Part shown: one piece after another, positions 53,027 through 62,826 of the stretch
Layout: each line of letters starts with the position of its first letter
How positions within the stretch are numbered: the first letter of the stretch is position 1
Source: Nostoc flagelliforme FACHB-838
GTDB lineage: Bacteria; Cyanobacteriota; Cyanobacteriia; Cyanobacteriales; Nostocaceae
Direction: 5' to 3'
Assembly: GCF_014698065.1 (NCBI RefSeq)
Contig: NZ_JACJSI010000039.1
Span: 1 to 63,039, forward strand
DNA: 63,039 nucleotides
The notes under the pieces: model-generated
Databases searched by the model: none
What the model was told of the DNA's origin: nothing
Seen by the model: the letters and a program-made list of their open reading frames with translations, nothing else
Made by a program: the position numbers and the translations under genes

Positions 53027-53839
53027 TTGGCTACATACATCATCAAATTATGAACAATCAACATAAATAGCGATCGTTTCGATTGTAAGCGCTAAAACAA
53101 TCGTCATGAACTGCAACATGAAAGAAGGACTGGAGATTAAGGAATAGCGGCTAGGTGCTAGAAAAATTTGAATTTCTAATTATTGTAGATTTAGTTAAAA
53201 AAACATTCCATCTCCGGCTAGTCCAGATGTGCGCCCTACAAATGTAAAAATAATTTGAGATAATTTATTTTTTCTCAGTCCATAAATTAACTTTATAAAT
53301 CTAAAATTTTCGCAGATTTTAGTTATTACAGTAATAATACTGTAGAAAATAAAATAAGGTTTAGCTAAGATAAATTGCTTATCGATAACACTTGTAGAGA
53401 TATTGAAATACAACGTCTCTACTACACACCAGAAAATCCCACCCATAACCTTAACCGAACCACATTGGTAGAAAATCTAGTATTTTTGGCCTAATTTTTG
53501 ATTGCGTCATCATATTATTTTTCTGTTTTACTTCAACAAATAAGCTGTTACGCAATTACTCTCTAAAACTCTTATTCTTTTGCGTCCTTCTCCCTTGGTG
53601 CTAGCCTCTCTCTTTGGGAGAAGGAGAGACGCGAATGTGATAACCTACAGCAAGCTAATTTGCTTCTACTTTTTTCATTACTTTGCGAAATTTTTAAAGA
53701 AAAAGGTTCTAGCTGCCGATTAATTTAGGTATAGAAGCGAATGCTGAAACATACCACTCCTGTTTTTTCTATATTTTTCAAGCCATTATTTTAGAGTCAA
53801 TAGTTCCTAGATTTCACTTTTAAAGTAACAACAATAATT
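53027..53839. other. Gene-free spacer (813 bp)
   Basis: AT-rich. It holds an inverted repeat (gtagaga ... tctctac, 53394-53422), another near 53588-53627 (ccttctccc / gggagaagg) and promoter-like sequence before the surface protein. A minus-strand frame (53195-53446) has no protein-like features. Confidence 0.45.
53394..53422. repeat. Intergenic inverted repeat
   Basis: gtagagatattgaaatac followed by aacgtctctac, imperfect, a dispersed spacer repeat type in Nostoc. Confidence 0.45.
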
Positions 53840-55411
53840 ATGCAAATGCTAAAAAGCAAAACTTATAAAATCCAAACTAATTTTGCTGAGGAATTGCAAG
53901 TGTCAAATCAAAATATCGCCTTTATTGATACCGCAGTGATAGACTACCAAAGTTTGATTACTGGGATAAAGCCAGGAATTAGTGTAGTAGTTATTAACTC
54001 CAATAAGGATGGAGTAGAACAAATCACTCAAGCTTTGCAAGGTGGTAAATACAAATCAGTTCACATTGTCTCCCACGGCAGTACCGGAAGCTTGCAACTG
54101 GGTTACACGCAATTAAATAGCAACAATTTAAACTACTACACCAATCAATTACAACAGTGGAGAAATTATTTAACTGATGATGCGGATATTTTACTTTATG
54201 GCTGTGATGTTGCAAATGGAGAAGGCACAGAATTTGTGGAGCAGATTAGCCAAATTACCGGGGCAAATGTTGCCGCCTCCATTGACAAAACAGGAAGTAG
54301 AGCTTTAGGTGGTAATTGGGATTTTGAGTTTAAAAGTGGAAAATTTGAGTCCGCCTTGGCATTTGAAACCCATGTAATACAAACTTACGACTACGTTTTA
54401 GCTGGCACTGGTGACGTAATTATTAATGAATTTTCTCAAGGTAGTGATGGAGCCAAAGAATGGGTTGAACTTTTAGTTGTTAGGGACAACGTAAATCTCC
54501 AAAATCACACATTAGTTGACGGTAATGGCTCCCTGAATATTACTTTGTCTGGCTCTGGCTTTAGTTCTTTGAAAGCTGGAACTTTAATAGTGCTGTATAA
54601 CGGTGGTGATATCGATGCCACTATTACTCCAGACTTAACTTACGACCCGAAAATTGGAGACTATGTACTAAAAATATCATCTTTAAATACTAGTGGAGTA
54701 TATGCAGTTACACGTAACAATGGCTGGGATACAACAACAGAGGCTTTTAATAACACCGACAATACAGATGTTCCCCAGTTGCTAAACTCTAGCAATACTC
54801 CCATATATACCTTTCCTCGAACCACAACTCCCACCACTAGTAAATTTAGTGCTTACACTAGTAACTCGGCTGTGGGTGCCACAAATACTAATAACTGGTC
54901 AAATGATGCTATATGTACAAGCGCTACTCCTGGTCTAGCTAATACTGAAAATAATACGACTTGGATTAACATTTTGCGTGGGGCTATTACAGTTTTAACT
55001 ACCCCCTCTGTAACAATTAATAATCCATCACCTGCTGCTAATGAGCAATTTGGCTTTTCCTTAGCATCTAATAATACCAATATTTTAATTGGAGCACCTT
55101 TAGCTAATAGTAATAAAGGGGAAGTATATCAAGTAAATATCAATGGTGTACTCCAACAAACATTTACTAATCCTTCGAGTGGAATAGGAGAGTTATTTGG
55201 CTTTTCGGTGGCAATGAATGGCATCGATTACCTAATTGGCGCTCCTAAATTTGATGATGCAGTTGCAGATGTCGGACGAGCATACAAATTTAATACCAGT
55301 GGCTCACTCCAACAAACTTTCAATAATTCGGTTAATAACGACGATAGTGAATTTGGTAGTGCTGTAGCAATTCTCAGTAATGGTAACTACGTCATTGGCG
55401 CACCAGAGTAA
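53840..55411 (+). CDS. DUF4347 / lamin-tail / FG-GAP surface protein, 5' part
   Basis: 523 residues. DUF4347 domain at about 25-190 (IAFIDTAVIDYQSLITGI, HIVSHGSTGSLQLG, DADILLYGCDVANGEGTEFV, a caspase-like fold often at the start of giant cyanobacterial surface proteins), then a lamin-tail-like domain (GDVIINEFSQGSDGAKEWVELLVV), then integrin-type FG-GAP repeats (ANEQFGFSLAS ... ILIGAPLANSNKGEVYQV). It stops abruptly inside a repeat (YVIGAPE) and looks cut. Secretion would be by a non-classical route, as no signal peptide is seen. Confidence 0.75.
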   Translation: MQMLKSKTYKIQTNFAEELQVSNQNIAFIDTAVIDYQSLITGIKPGISVVVINSNKDGVEQITQALQGGKYKSVHIVSHGSTGSLQLGYTQLNSNNLNYYTNQLQQWRNYLTDDADILLYGCDVANGEGTEFVEQISQITGANVAASIDKTGSRALGGNWDFEFKSGKFESALAFETHVIQTYDYVLAGTGDVIINEFSQGSDGAKEWVELLVVRDNVNLQNHTLVDGNGSLNITLSGSGFSSLKAGTLIVLYNGGDIDATITPDLTYDPKIGDYVLKISSLNTSGVYAVTRNNGWDTTTEAFNNTDNTDVPQLLNSSNTPIYTFPRTTTPTTSKFSAYTSNSAVGATNTNNWSNDAICTSATPGLANTENNTTWINILRGAITVLTTPSVTINNPSPAANEQFGFSLASNNTNILIGAPLANSNKGEVYQVNINGVLQQTFTNPSSGIGELFGFSVAMNGIDYLIGAPKFDDAVADVGRAYKFNTSGSLQQTFNNSVNNDDSEFGSAVAILSNGNYVIGAPE

Positions 55412-58400
55412 CATTTCGGTGCTATTTGGAGATGGCAAAGCTACTGGTGGCTTTGGGACTGCGATCAATTTTGCTCTGCCATCAGGATCATCTCCCGTAT
55501 CCATCGCAGTGGGCGACTTTAACAAGGATGGAAAATCTGACATAGTAACAGCAAACAATGCCTCCCAAAATGTTTCAGTGCTGTTGGGAGATGGTAGTGG
55601 CGGCTTTGCAGTTGCCAAAAACTTTAAAGTTCCAAGCCGTCCGACTTCCGTCACTATCGGCGACTTTAACGGGGATGGAAAATCTGACCTAGCGGTGACG
55701 AGTTCTTACTTCAACAACGTCTCAATCCTATTAGGAAACGGTGATGGCACTTTTAACTCAGCCACCCAATTTGATGTAGGAACAAATCCTCATTCTGTCG
55801 TCGTAGGCGACTTCAATAAAGACGGTAAATCTGACTTGGCGGTGGCGAATTCAGACTCTAACAATGTTTCGGTGCTGTTGGGAAATGGTGATATTAATGG
55901 CACTTTTAAACCTGCCGCCAACTTTAATGTGGGGTTAAATCCTGTATCTATCACAGTGATTGACTTCAACGGGGATGGAAAATCTGATTTAGCAGTCGCA
56001 AATGCAGATTCAAACACGGTTTCAGTTCTGCTAGGAGATGGCACTGGCAGCTTTGGAAATGCCACGAACTTTGACGTAGGCACAACACCCTATGCTGTCA
56101 CCGTAGGCGACTTCGACAAAGACGGTAAATCTGACTTGGCGGTGGCAAACAGTGAATCTAAAAATGTTTCGGTGCTATTTAATAATCCCGGTAATCCCAA
56201 TACTCCTGTTGATCCCGTTCCCCCTCAGCCGATACTGATCAACGAAATTCTTTTTGATCCCCCAAGTACAGATAGCCCTAAAGAATATATCGAGCTGCGT
56301 GGTACTTCTGGTGCAACTCTAGCACCCGGAACTTATCTAATTGGGATCGAGGGTGATTCTGGCTCCTCCAATCCTGGCAAGGTTCAAGATATTTTTGATT
56401 TGTCTGGTAAGCAGTTTGGAAGCAATGGGTTGCTGGTTCTGTTACAAAAAGGCAATACTTATGCAGTCAACTCTGGTGCAAATGTCCTAACTAATACTGG
56501 AAGTGGAGCCGGATGGGGAAGCGGAGCCTCAAGTTCAATCGGTCACACGGGCGCAGCTGACATAGAAAATAACTCTGTTAGCTTTTTCCTGATTCAAAGT
56601 ACTACTGCACCCATCCTTAGCAATGATATTGACTCAAATGATGATGGTATTGCTGATGGTAGTGTGTACTCAAATTGGACTGTATTGGATTCAGTTTCTG
56701 TTTTAGATGGCACATCTACTACGGACAGAGCATATAGCTCGATTGTATTTAGAAAAGGTTCTACTGGCGGTTCAGTTCCAGCTAATGCCACAGTTGTTGA
56801 CACCTCGTTTGTCGCTGGATATGTAGGGCGTTCAGGTAACACTAGTGGTTCAACAGCCTCAGATTGGGTAGCAAGTTTAATCACTGGGACAGCGCCGAAT
56901 TTGACATTAGGTACTGTTGCTAACACATCACCTGGAAACTTTGCCGAGCAACCATTGAATCATATTGGGAATACTAATTTTGCTCCTGGTGCTAATCTCA
57001 ATTACGCCATTTCAACTGCTACCCCAACTGTGATTGAAGGTAATACTGGTAGCCAAATTGTCAGTTTCACCGTGACTCGCAGTGGTAATACTGCCATTGC
57101 CACTACTGTAAATTATGTCTTGGATGGCACGGCAACTTCTGGCAGCGACTACAATAACATTAAAGTTGGAACTGTAACAGGTACTTCATCTGGGACTTTA
57201 AAATTCGCTGTTGGGGAAACAACAAAGACCATTTCACTCAATGTTCTGGGTGAGAAGGTGACTGAAACTGACGAAACGATTAATCTTAACCTGAGTTACC
57301 CCAACCAAACAGTTGCGATCGCTCCTGGTACAATCACCATAGTTGATGATGACAACATTCCCACTATCTCCATCCTAGATAAAAGTGGTAGCGAAAGCGC
57401 TGGCAATTTTGTGTTTACCGTCAAACTCTCCAATGCCAGTAGTGAAATAGTCACAGTCGCTTACAACACTAGTAATGATACTGCGATCGCAGGCGTTGAT
57501 TACACCGCAGTCACAGGCAGCCTGACTTTCAACCCTGGAGTTACCACTCAAACAATCACTGTACCGATTCTCAACGATTTCGTTGCTGAATCAAGCGAAC
57601 GCTTTTTTGTCAATCTCATCAACCCCACTAACGCAAGCATAATTGATAACCAAGCTAGTGGTACAATTATCGACAATGATACAGCTGGTTTTACTATCTC
57701 TCCTGCAACTGGACTAATAACTACAGAGGCTGGTGGTACTGTGAACTTCAGTATCCAACTCACTAGCCAGCCTACTGCTAATGTCACCTTAAATTTGAGT
57801 AGTTCCAATGTCAATGAAGGCATTGTCCCAGTTTCTAGCGTTACATTTACGGCTGCTAACTGGAATACGCCCCAAGTAATCACAGTTACAGGTGTTAATG
57901 ATGGTATTGCAGATGACAACATTGCTTATAAAATTATTACTGGCACAGTAGTTAGTAGTGATGCCAAATATAACAATTTCAACCCCGCCAATATTGCCGA
58001 TATTGATGTCATCAACATTAAAAATGGCAACCAAGTCAATAGCATTATCACAGGTTCAGCCAAAGTTGATAATTTGCAGGGAACTAGCTCAGACGATTTG
58101 ATTTTTGGCTTTGCTAGTAATGACGTAATTGTTGGCGGACTAGGAAACGATCAGATTTATGGCGGTTTAGGTGTCGATAATCTCACAGGCGGTGCAGGTA
58201 ATGATATCTTTGTGCTTGCCAAAGGTGAAGGTAGAGATACTATTAAAGATTTCAAGACTGGTGAAGATTTGATTGCTTTATCAGGTGGTTTGCTCTACTC
58301 TGGTTTGTCTTTTACTCAAAGCGGCAGCGATACCTTAATTAAGGTTACTGCTAATAACGAAAGTCTTGCTCTGTTAACTGGAATTATGGCATCAACTTTA

Positions 58401-58436
58401 AACGCTAGCGACTTTATTACCATTGGTGTCAACTGA
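55380..58436 (+). CDS. VCBS/FG-GAP, lamin-tail, Calx-beta and RTX surface protein, 3' part
   Basis: Residues before SNISVLFGDG are out-of-phase overlap with the previous gene. Then come VCBS/FG-GAP repeats (GDFNKDGKSDIVTANNASQNVSVLLGDG and copies), a lamin-tail domain (ILINEILFDPPSTDSPKEYIELRG), Calx-beta domains (TATPTVIEGNTGSQIVSFTVTRSG, SGSESAGNFVFTVKLSNA) and an RTX calcium-binding end (GGLGNDQIYGGLGVDNLTGGAGNDIFVL) ending in a type I secretion-like tail. The 5' end is missing. It is the C-terminal half of a chimeric or broken gene. Confidence 0.75.
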   Translation: MVTTSLAHQSNISVLFGDGKATGGFGTAINFALPSGSSPVSIAVGDFNKDGKSDIVTANNASQNVSVLLGDGSGGFAVAKNFKVPSRPTSVTIGDFNGDGKSDLAVTSSYFNNVSILLGNGDGTFNSATQFDVGTNPHSVVVGDFNKDGKSDLAVANSDSNNVSVLLGNGDINGTFKPAANFNVGLNPVSITVIDFNGDGKSDLAVANADSNTVSVLLGDGTGSFGNATNFDVGTTPYAVTVGDFDKDGKSDLAVANSESKNVSVLFNNPGNPNTPVDPVPPQPILINEILFDPPSTDSPKEYIELRGTSGATLAPGTYLIGIEGDSGSSNPGKVQDIFDLSGKQFGSNGLLVLLQKGNTYAVNSGANVLTNTGSGAGWGSGASSSIGHTGAADIENNSVSFFLIQSTTAPILSNDIDSNDDGIADGSVYSNWTVLDSVSVLDGTSTTDRAYSSIVFRKGSTGGSVPANATVVDTSFVAGYVGRSGNTSGSTASDWVASLITGTAPNLTLGTVANTSPGNFAEQPLNHIGNTNFAPGANLNYAISTATPTVIEGNTGSQIVSFTVTRSGNTAIATTVNYVLDGTATSGSDYNNIKVGTVTGTSSGTLKFAVGETTKTISLNVLGEKVTETDETINLNLSYPNQTVAIAPGTITIVDDDNIPTISILDKSGSESAGNFVFTVKLSNASSEIVTVAYNTSNDTAIAGVDYTAVTGSLTFNPGVTTQTITVPILNDFVAESSERFFVNLINPTNASIIDNQASGTIIDNDTAGFTISPATGLITTEAGGTVNFSIQLTSQPTANVTLNLSSSNVNEGIVPVSSVTFTAANWNTPQVITVTGVNDGIADDNIAYKIITGTVVSSDAKYNNFNPANIADIDVINIKNGNQVNSIITGSAKVDNLQGTSSDDLIFGFASNDVIVGGLGNDQIYGGLGVDNLTGGAGNDIFVLAKGEGRDTIKDFKTGEDLIALSGGLLYSGLSFTQSGSDTLIKVTANNESLALLTGIMASTLNASDFITIGVN

Positions 58437-58443
58437 AGCTAAA

Positions 58444-58539
58444 ATTCCCGATTGGGTAGCGAGTTTAATCACTGGAACCGCACCAAATTTTACATTAGGT
58501 ACTGCTAGTAAAACATTACCTGGCAGACCAATTACTTAA
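58444..58539 (+). pseudogene. Remnant of a lamin-tail-like segment
   Basis: Reads IPDWVASLITGTAPNFTLGTASKTLPGRPIT then stop. It is nearly identical to DWVASLITGTAPNLTLGTVANTSPG inside the previous gene (around 56860-56935). It is a small decayed duplicate just after the stop. Confidence 0.7.
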
Positions 58540-58986
58540 CAGGTTCTTATAGGAAGCTGTGAGCGATCGCAGGCTGTTGGTGGGTACGCGATCGCACATT
58601 TACTATGTGTTTTATAGTACATTACTAGCCAGTTGTAGAGAAGCGATGACCGAGCGCTGTGAGTTGGTTGCTGAGTTATTCTACAGCGTTAGGTCAACAA
58701 CTGGCGATTTGTGGCTGTTCTGTTTTGTCGATATCTCATTTAAACGGCAATTCAGAGACAAGTTATGCCAAATTGCCAAAACCTTTGAACATAGCATCGT
58801 CACTTCAACTTTTTATTAAGGGAAAAGTGGAAAGCATTAATGGCAGTCTAGTCAAACACCTCCACCATTTCAAGAGACAAGTTTTAGCAAGCGATCGTTA
58901 AGCCAGTACAATAATAGTCGGTTGCTACACACACCAGTCTGATTGTTATTAGCCAGAATCGTCTGAAAGTGCCAAAACTTATAGAA
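58540..58986 (+). other. Spacer with no recognised gene
   Basis: About 450 bp with HIP1 sites. Two overlapping open frames (58559-58819 and 58659-58901) show no protein family pattern. The region may be degenerate sequence. Confidence 0.4.
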
Positions 58987-59682
58987 ATGAAAAATATTAT
59001 CTCGATTGTTTGGAATAGCTGGTTAAAACCGCACAAAGAATCTGTTTTACTATTTGATTCAGCTGCTGCCGCTAGTGAGATTGCCCTGATGCTTAAAGGT
59101 CAGTGGGATGGCTGCAATGGTGTGATCGTGGCTTCTGGTGATGAAGTAGCTGTTAACACTGCTGCCAAGCTATTAGAAACCACATGGTGTTATCAAGGCG
59201 CATCAAAAGCTGTTTTAGGCAGAGTAACAACTGATGAAATTTTACGCCGTTATGCAATCGGAGAAAGAAATTTTGTTAATGCTAATTTGAGGTGTGCAGT
59301 ACTTGCATCACTAAATCTGAGTGAAATTAACCTAAGTTATGCTCAGTTGAGTTGGGCAGACCTCAGTCAAGCCAATCTCAGTAAAGCTGATTTAACAGCA
59401 GCAAACCTAAGTCAAGCTAATTTAAGTGGAACTGACCTAAGTAAAGCATACCTGATGAGGACAAACCTAAGCGGGGCAGACCTACAACGAGCTTCTCTTC
59501 AGAGGGCTAACCTAAGTAGTGCTAACTTAAGTGAAGTTAACCTCACTGGTGCAGATTTAACAGGAGCTAATCTAGCACTAGCAGACCTGAGAGGGGCAAA
59601 TTTTTACGAATGTAATTTGAGTGGGGTTAACCTGAAAGGTGCCAAATTCATTGAAAGTGACTTGGCTTTTGCTAAACAATAA
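58987..59682 (+). CDS. Pentapeptide-repeat protein
   Basis: 231 residues from the ATG at 58987 (GTG 58969 is in frame upstream). An N-terminal mixed domain of about 100 residues (SVLLFDSAAAASEIALMLKGQWDGCNGVIVASGDEVAVNTAAKLL) of unknown type, then about 25 pentapeptide repeats A-(D/N)-L-S-x forming a right-handed quadrilateral beta-helix. Function of this group is unknown in cyanobacteria. Confidence 0.85.
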   Translation: MKNIISIVWNSWLKPHKESVLLFDSAAAASEIALMLKGQWDGCNGVIVASGDEVAVNTAAKLLETTWCYQGASKAVLGRVTTDEILRRYAIGERNFVNANLRCAVLASLNLSEINLSYAQLSWADLSQANLSKADLTAANLSQANLSGTDLSKAYLMRTNLSGADLQRASLQRANLSSANLSEVNLTGADLTGANLALADLRGANFYECNLSGVNLKGAKFIESDLAFAKQ

Positions 59683-59786
59683 TTGCGCCTTCAAGCGATC
59701 GCTTCCTCACCACCCCAAATCCTGCTAAAATCCCTGTATTTAATACACCAACTATCATGTCTGGTAAAGGATTTGGGCAACACTAA

Positions 59787-60059
59787 CCTACAAAAATCGA
59801 TAAACTTGTTGAATCTGCGGTGGGTTATGCTTTTTGGTATCAGTCCAATCCAATAATGCCGTGGGAGTTTCGACGGCGGATTTCAACTCAACCAAAACCA
59901 GTAACAATACCACAACAGCAACAGCATAATTGTGATTCATTATATCCTGACTTCTGCATTCCTCTAAGTGCGCCAGACCTTGACTGCCGATTTAAAGTTG
60001 TTGGCAATGACCCTCATAATTTTGACGGGGACAGTGATGGCATTGGGTGCGAACGCTAG
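59787..60059 (+). pseudogene. C-terminal fragment of a thermonuclease-like protein with an excalibur-type motif
   Basis: After an in-frame stop (59784) it reads KIDKLVESAVGYAFWYQSNPIMPWEFRR, the last helix and PWEFR end of an SNase-like (micrococcal nuclease) domain. A linker of glutamines follows, then NCDSLYPDFCIPLSAPDLDCRFKVVGNDPHNFDGDSDGIGCE, a calcium-binding excalibur-like domain (DxDxDGxxCE). The nuclease core is missing upstream, so it is a remnant. Internal GTG at 59820 could still yield 79 residues. Confidence 0.65.
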
Positions 60060-60104
60060 CAGATATGACTAAGTTCAAATTCGGGTATAAAATGAGGTGT
60101 ATAT

Positions 60105-60554
60105 ATGGAGATTGTATTGCTGACTAAATTATTAGCTCCCTGCCTACCCTATTTGCTCAAACTAGGTGGGATAGCAGCCGAAAAAACAGCAGAAAAAGCC
60201 GGAGAAAAAATTGCTCCAGACATCTGGGAAAAAGCAAAAAAAATTTGGTCGAAACTAGGTTCAAAAGTCGAGTCAAAAGAGGAATTGAAGGTAGCAGCAG
60301 AGCAAGTAGCTGCAAAACCTGAAAGTGCAGCCCGTCAAGCCGTATTTCAGGAAGAACTAGAAACCCTGCTGAAAGAAAACCCAGATTTAGCTGAGGCGAT
60401 CGCCAAAATATTGCAAGAAGGGCAGCCAACATCAACAGGAGTTCAAATCAATCAAACTGTCACCAATAATGAAGGACAGGCTATTGGACAAATGACCGAT
60501 AGTAAGGCAATTGGCAGAATTGACGGCAATATTCAGGGTGGGGTGAATTTTTAA
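60105..60554 (+). CDS. Small helical protein with C-terminal amyloid-like motif (candidate NLR effector)
   Basis: 149 residues. A hydrophobic N-terminal helix (IVLLTKLLAPCLPYLLKLGGIA), then charged helices (EKAGEKIAPDIWEKAKKIWSKLGSKVE, EELETLLKENPDLAEAIAKIL), a short linker and a C-terminal motif at 115-149 (INQTV, then GQAIGQMTDSKAIG, then GNIQGGVNF). The layout, a membrane-active helical domain plus a short G/Q/N-rich tail, is that of bacterial Bell-domain effectors described for amyloid-signalling NLRs. The tail matches the N-terminus of the next gene. It starts an operon with the STAND gene (33 bp gap). Function is inferred from this arrangement. Confidence 0.65.
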   Translation: MEIVLLTKLLAPCLPYLLKLGGIAAEKTAEKAGEKIAPDIWEKAKKIWSKLGSKVESKEELKVAAEQVAAKPESAARQAVFQEELETLLKENPDLAEAIAKILQEGQPTSTGVQINQTVTNNEGQAIGQMTDSKAIGRIDGNIQGGVNF

Positions 60555-60586
60555 CAATTCAAAAATAAATTAAGTGCGATCGCGCT

Positions 60587-62812
60587 ATGCAAAATCATCC
60601 AGATGACCCGATTAATCAGATTCAGCAGGATATTGGCAGTAATTCAGGGCAAGCGATCGCCCAGATGATCGGTGGGATGGCAATCGGTCAACTTACGGTT
60701 TATCTCTCCCACGTCCAGACTCAATTAGAAACTGCTCAAACGCCTGCAAACAAGCTAAGTGCAAATCCCTATCAAGGGTTATTGGCATTTCGAGAAACGG
60801 ATGGCGATCGCTTTTTTGGACGAGACAAGCAAATTGAGCAACTATGGCAGATATTTCGTAATCTCCATGAGCAGGAATCTGCGGTGCGGTTGCTACCTAT
60901 ATATGGCCCATCGGGGTCAGGAAAATCATCCTTGGCACTGGCAGGACTAATCCCCAAATTGGGGGCTAACCCTTTACCCGGTCGTAATCAGGCGCGATTG
61001 GTGGTACTTGTACCCGGAACCCACCCACTGGAAGCTCTTGCTGCTATGTTGGCGCGGATTGCAAATAATGATCCCACTCCTGTGAGTAAGACACGGGAGT
61101 TTGCCCAAGAACTTACCCAAAAAAACAATCATGGCGAATATGATGGACTGCGGCGCATTGCTGATGTCTTTCCAGACATTGCTTTCTCTCCTCTAATTAT
61201 TTTGGTGGATCAGTTTGAGGAAGTTTACACGCTTTGTAAAGATAAAGCCGAACGCGACGCTTTTGTAGAAAACTTGCTGTGTGCGACAGCAGAACCTTCA
61301 AAACGAGTATCTGTAATTTTGACGTTACGGAGTGACTTTTTAGGCGAAACTCAACAACACCCACGCCTTAACAAACTCTTCTCAGAGCAAGGGTTTCTCG
61401 TGCCAATTATGCAGCCAGAAGATTTAGAAGCGGCTATTGCTAAACCAGCAGAACAAGCTGGATATCAGTTAAATAGTGCAATTGTCAAACTCCTAGTAGA
61501 ACAAACCCAAGGACGAGAGGCGTTACCTTTATTACAGTTCGCCCTCACGCGGATTTGGGAGGGCTTGCAAAACGGTGTTGATCCAGCCAAAACCTTAGAA
61601 AATATTGGTGGCGTAGGTGGCGCACTGGCTGGGGAAGCGCAACGCCTGTATGAATCTTTGAATGCAGAAGATCAAGCGATCGCTCGACGGATTTTTCTCG
61701 CATTGGTGCAACTAGGAGAAGGTACAAAAAACACCCGTCGTCGTGCGGCTTTGTCAGAACTGATTGCTGATGAAAAGGAAGCCAAATCTGTTCGGGCTAT
61801 TATTAATCGTTTTGCTGCACCTGGAGTACGTTTTTTAGCGACCTTTTCAGATGAGCAGTCTGGTGAAATGATTGAAGTCGCCCACGAAGCTATGATTCGT
61901 AATTGGGGACAACTGCAAGAATGGTTAACTGAATGCCAAGAAAATCTTCGCAAGAAACGCAAAATCGAGCAAGCCGCGGAAGACTGGATAGATCAGGGCA
62001 AATCTCAAGAATACGTTCTTCAAGGTCGTTCGCTGCGCGATGCGAGAGAGTTTATGCAAGCCCAAAAAGATTATCGGGAAACTGCACTTTCAAGTTTGGC
62101 AAAGGAATTTGTGAGAGCAAGTTTGCAGAAACAGAGAGGCGATCGTTGGAAAAGCACTGGATTTTTTCTCGCTTTTCCATTTATAGGCACGTTCATCATT
62201 TTGCATTTTCTAGTTATTTATAGAGCAGAACAAATACTGCATAGTAAGGAGTGTGAACCTAATTCTGAGATTCAATTTATGCTTCAGTATATGTTATGGA
62301 CAGGTTACAATCAATTGCAAAAAAGAAATCTTTGTAATGAGACACTTAATGAAATTAACCTTAAGAATGCTAATCTTGAAGGTGTAGATTTTCGGGAAGC
62401 AAAACTTTACAAATCTCACCTTCAAGGGGCAAATCTTTCAGATGCTAATTTTTTTGATGCTATGCTCATAGATGCTCAGTTACAAAGAGACAAAAATAAC
62501 ACTAACCTTAAAGATGTCAAAATGGAGAAAGCAACCTTAGATGGTGCTAATCTTCAAGACGCTTATCTAGAAAATGCAAATTTCAAAGGAGCCTCTCTTA
62601 AGAACACAAATTTTTATGGGGCATATCTAACAAATGCTAGTTTTTATGATGCTATCATTGACGGCGCTATCCTTGACCATACAGATCTGACTAAAGCCGA
62701 TCTCCAACACTCTATTAACCTTACAACAGCACAAATCACAAATGCAAAACTTTGTCTGACAAAGCTACCTCAATATCTTAAGAATATAGATGGCAATCGA
62801 GATTGCTCATAA
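60587..62812 (+). CDS. STAND NTPase with N-terminal amyloid-like motif, membrane helix and pentapeptide repeats
   Basis: 741 residues. The N-terminal motif at 9-36 (INQ, then GQAIAQMIGGMAIG) mirrors the tail of the upstream protein. The nSTAND1-type NTPase follows: NPYQGLLAFRETDGDRFFGRDKQIEQL, Walker A GPSGSGKSSLALAGL (about 107), Walker B LIILVDQFEEVYTL (about 205), then helical STAND arms (SVILTLRSDFLGETQ). A membrane helix lies at about 525-545 (GFFLAFPFIGTFIILHFLVIYR) and pentapeptide repeats fill 575-730. STAND proteins are NLR-like switches. It lacks WD40 or TPR sensors, so the pentapeptide domain may be the sensor. Confidence 0.85.
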   Translation: MQNHPDDPINQIQQDIGSNSGQAIAQMIGGMAIGQLTVYLSHVQTQLETAQTPANKLSANPYQGLLAFRETDGDRFFGRDKQIEQLWQIFRNLHEQESAVRLLPIYGPSGSGKSSLALAGLIPKLGANPLPGRNQARLVVLVPGTHPLEALAAMLARIANNDPTPVSKTREFAQELTQKNNHGEYDGLRRIADVFPDIAFSPLIILVDQFEEVYTLCKDKAERDAFVENLLCATAEPSKRVSVILTLRSDFLGETQQHPRLNKLFSEQGFLVPIMQPEDLEAAIAKPAEQAGYQLNSAIVKLLVEQTQGREALPLLQFALTRIWEGLQNGVDPAKTLENIGGVGGALAGEAQRLYESLNAEDQAIARRIFLALVQLGEGTKNTRRRAALSELIADEKEAKSVRAIINRFAAPGVRFLATFSDEQSGEMIEVAHEAMIRNWGQLQEWLTECQENLRKKRKIEQAAEDWIDQGKSQEYVLQGRSLRDAREFMQAQKDYRETALSSLAKEFVRASLQKQRGDRWKSTGFFLAFPFIGTFIILHFLVIYRAEQILHSKECEPNSEIQFMLQYMLWTGYNQLQKRNLCNETLNEINLKNANLEGVDFREAKLYKSHLQGANLSDANFFDAMLIDAQLQRDKNNTNLKDVKMEKATLDGANLQDAYLENANFKGASLKNTNFYGAYLTNASFYDAIIDGAILDHTDLTKADLQHSINLTTAQITNAKLCLTKLPQYLKNIDGNRDCS

Positions 62813-62826
62813 TAAAAATATATTTG

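Noticed and set aside
53195..53446. Open frame of 83 codons on the minus strand
   Set aside because: The frame runs through AT-rich spacer and a dispersed inverted repeat, has no Shine-Dalgarno and no family features.
58559..58901. Two overlapping open frames after the surface-protein genes
   Set aside because: Odd composition (cysteine-rich, no domain pattern) and mutual overlap; they look like chance frames in degenerate sequence.
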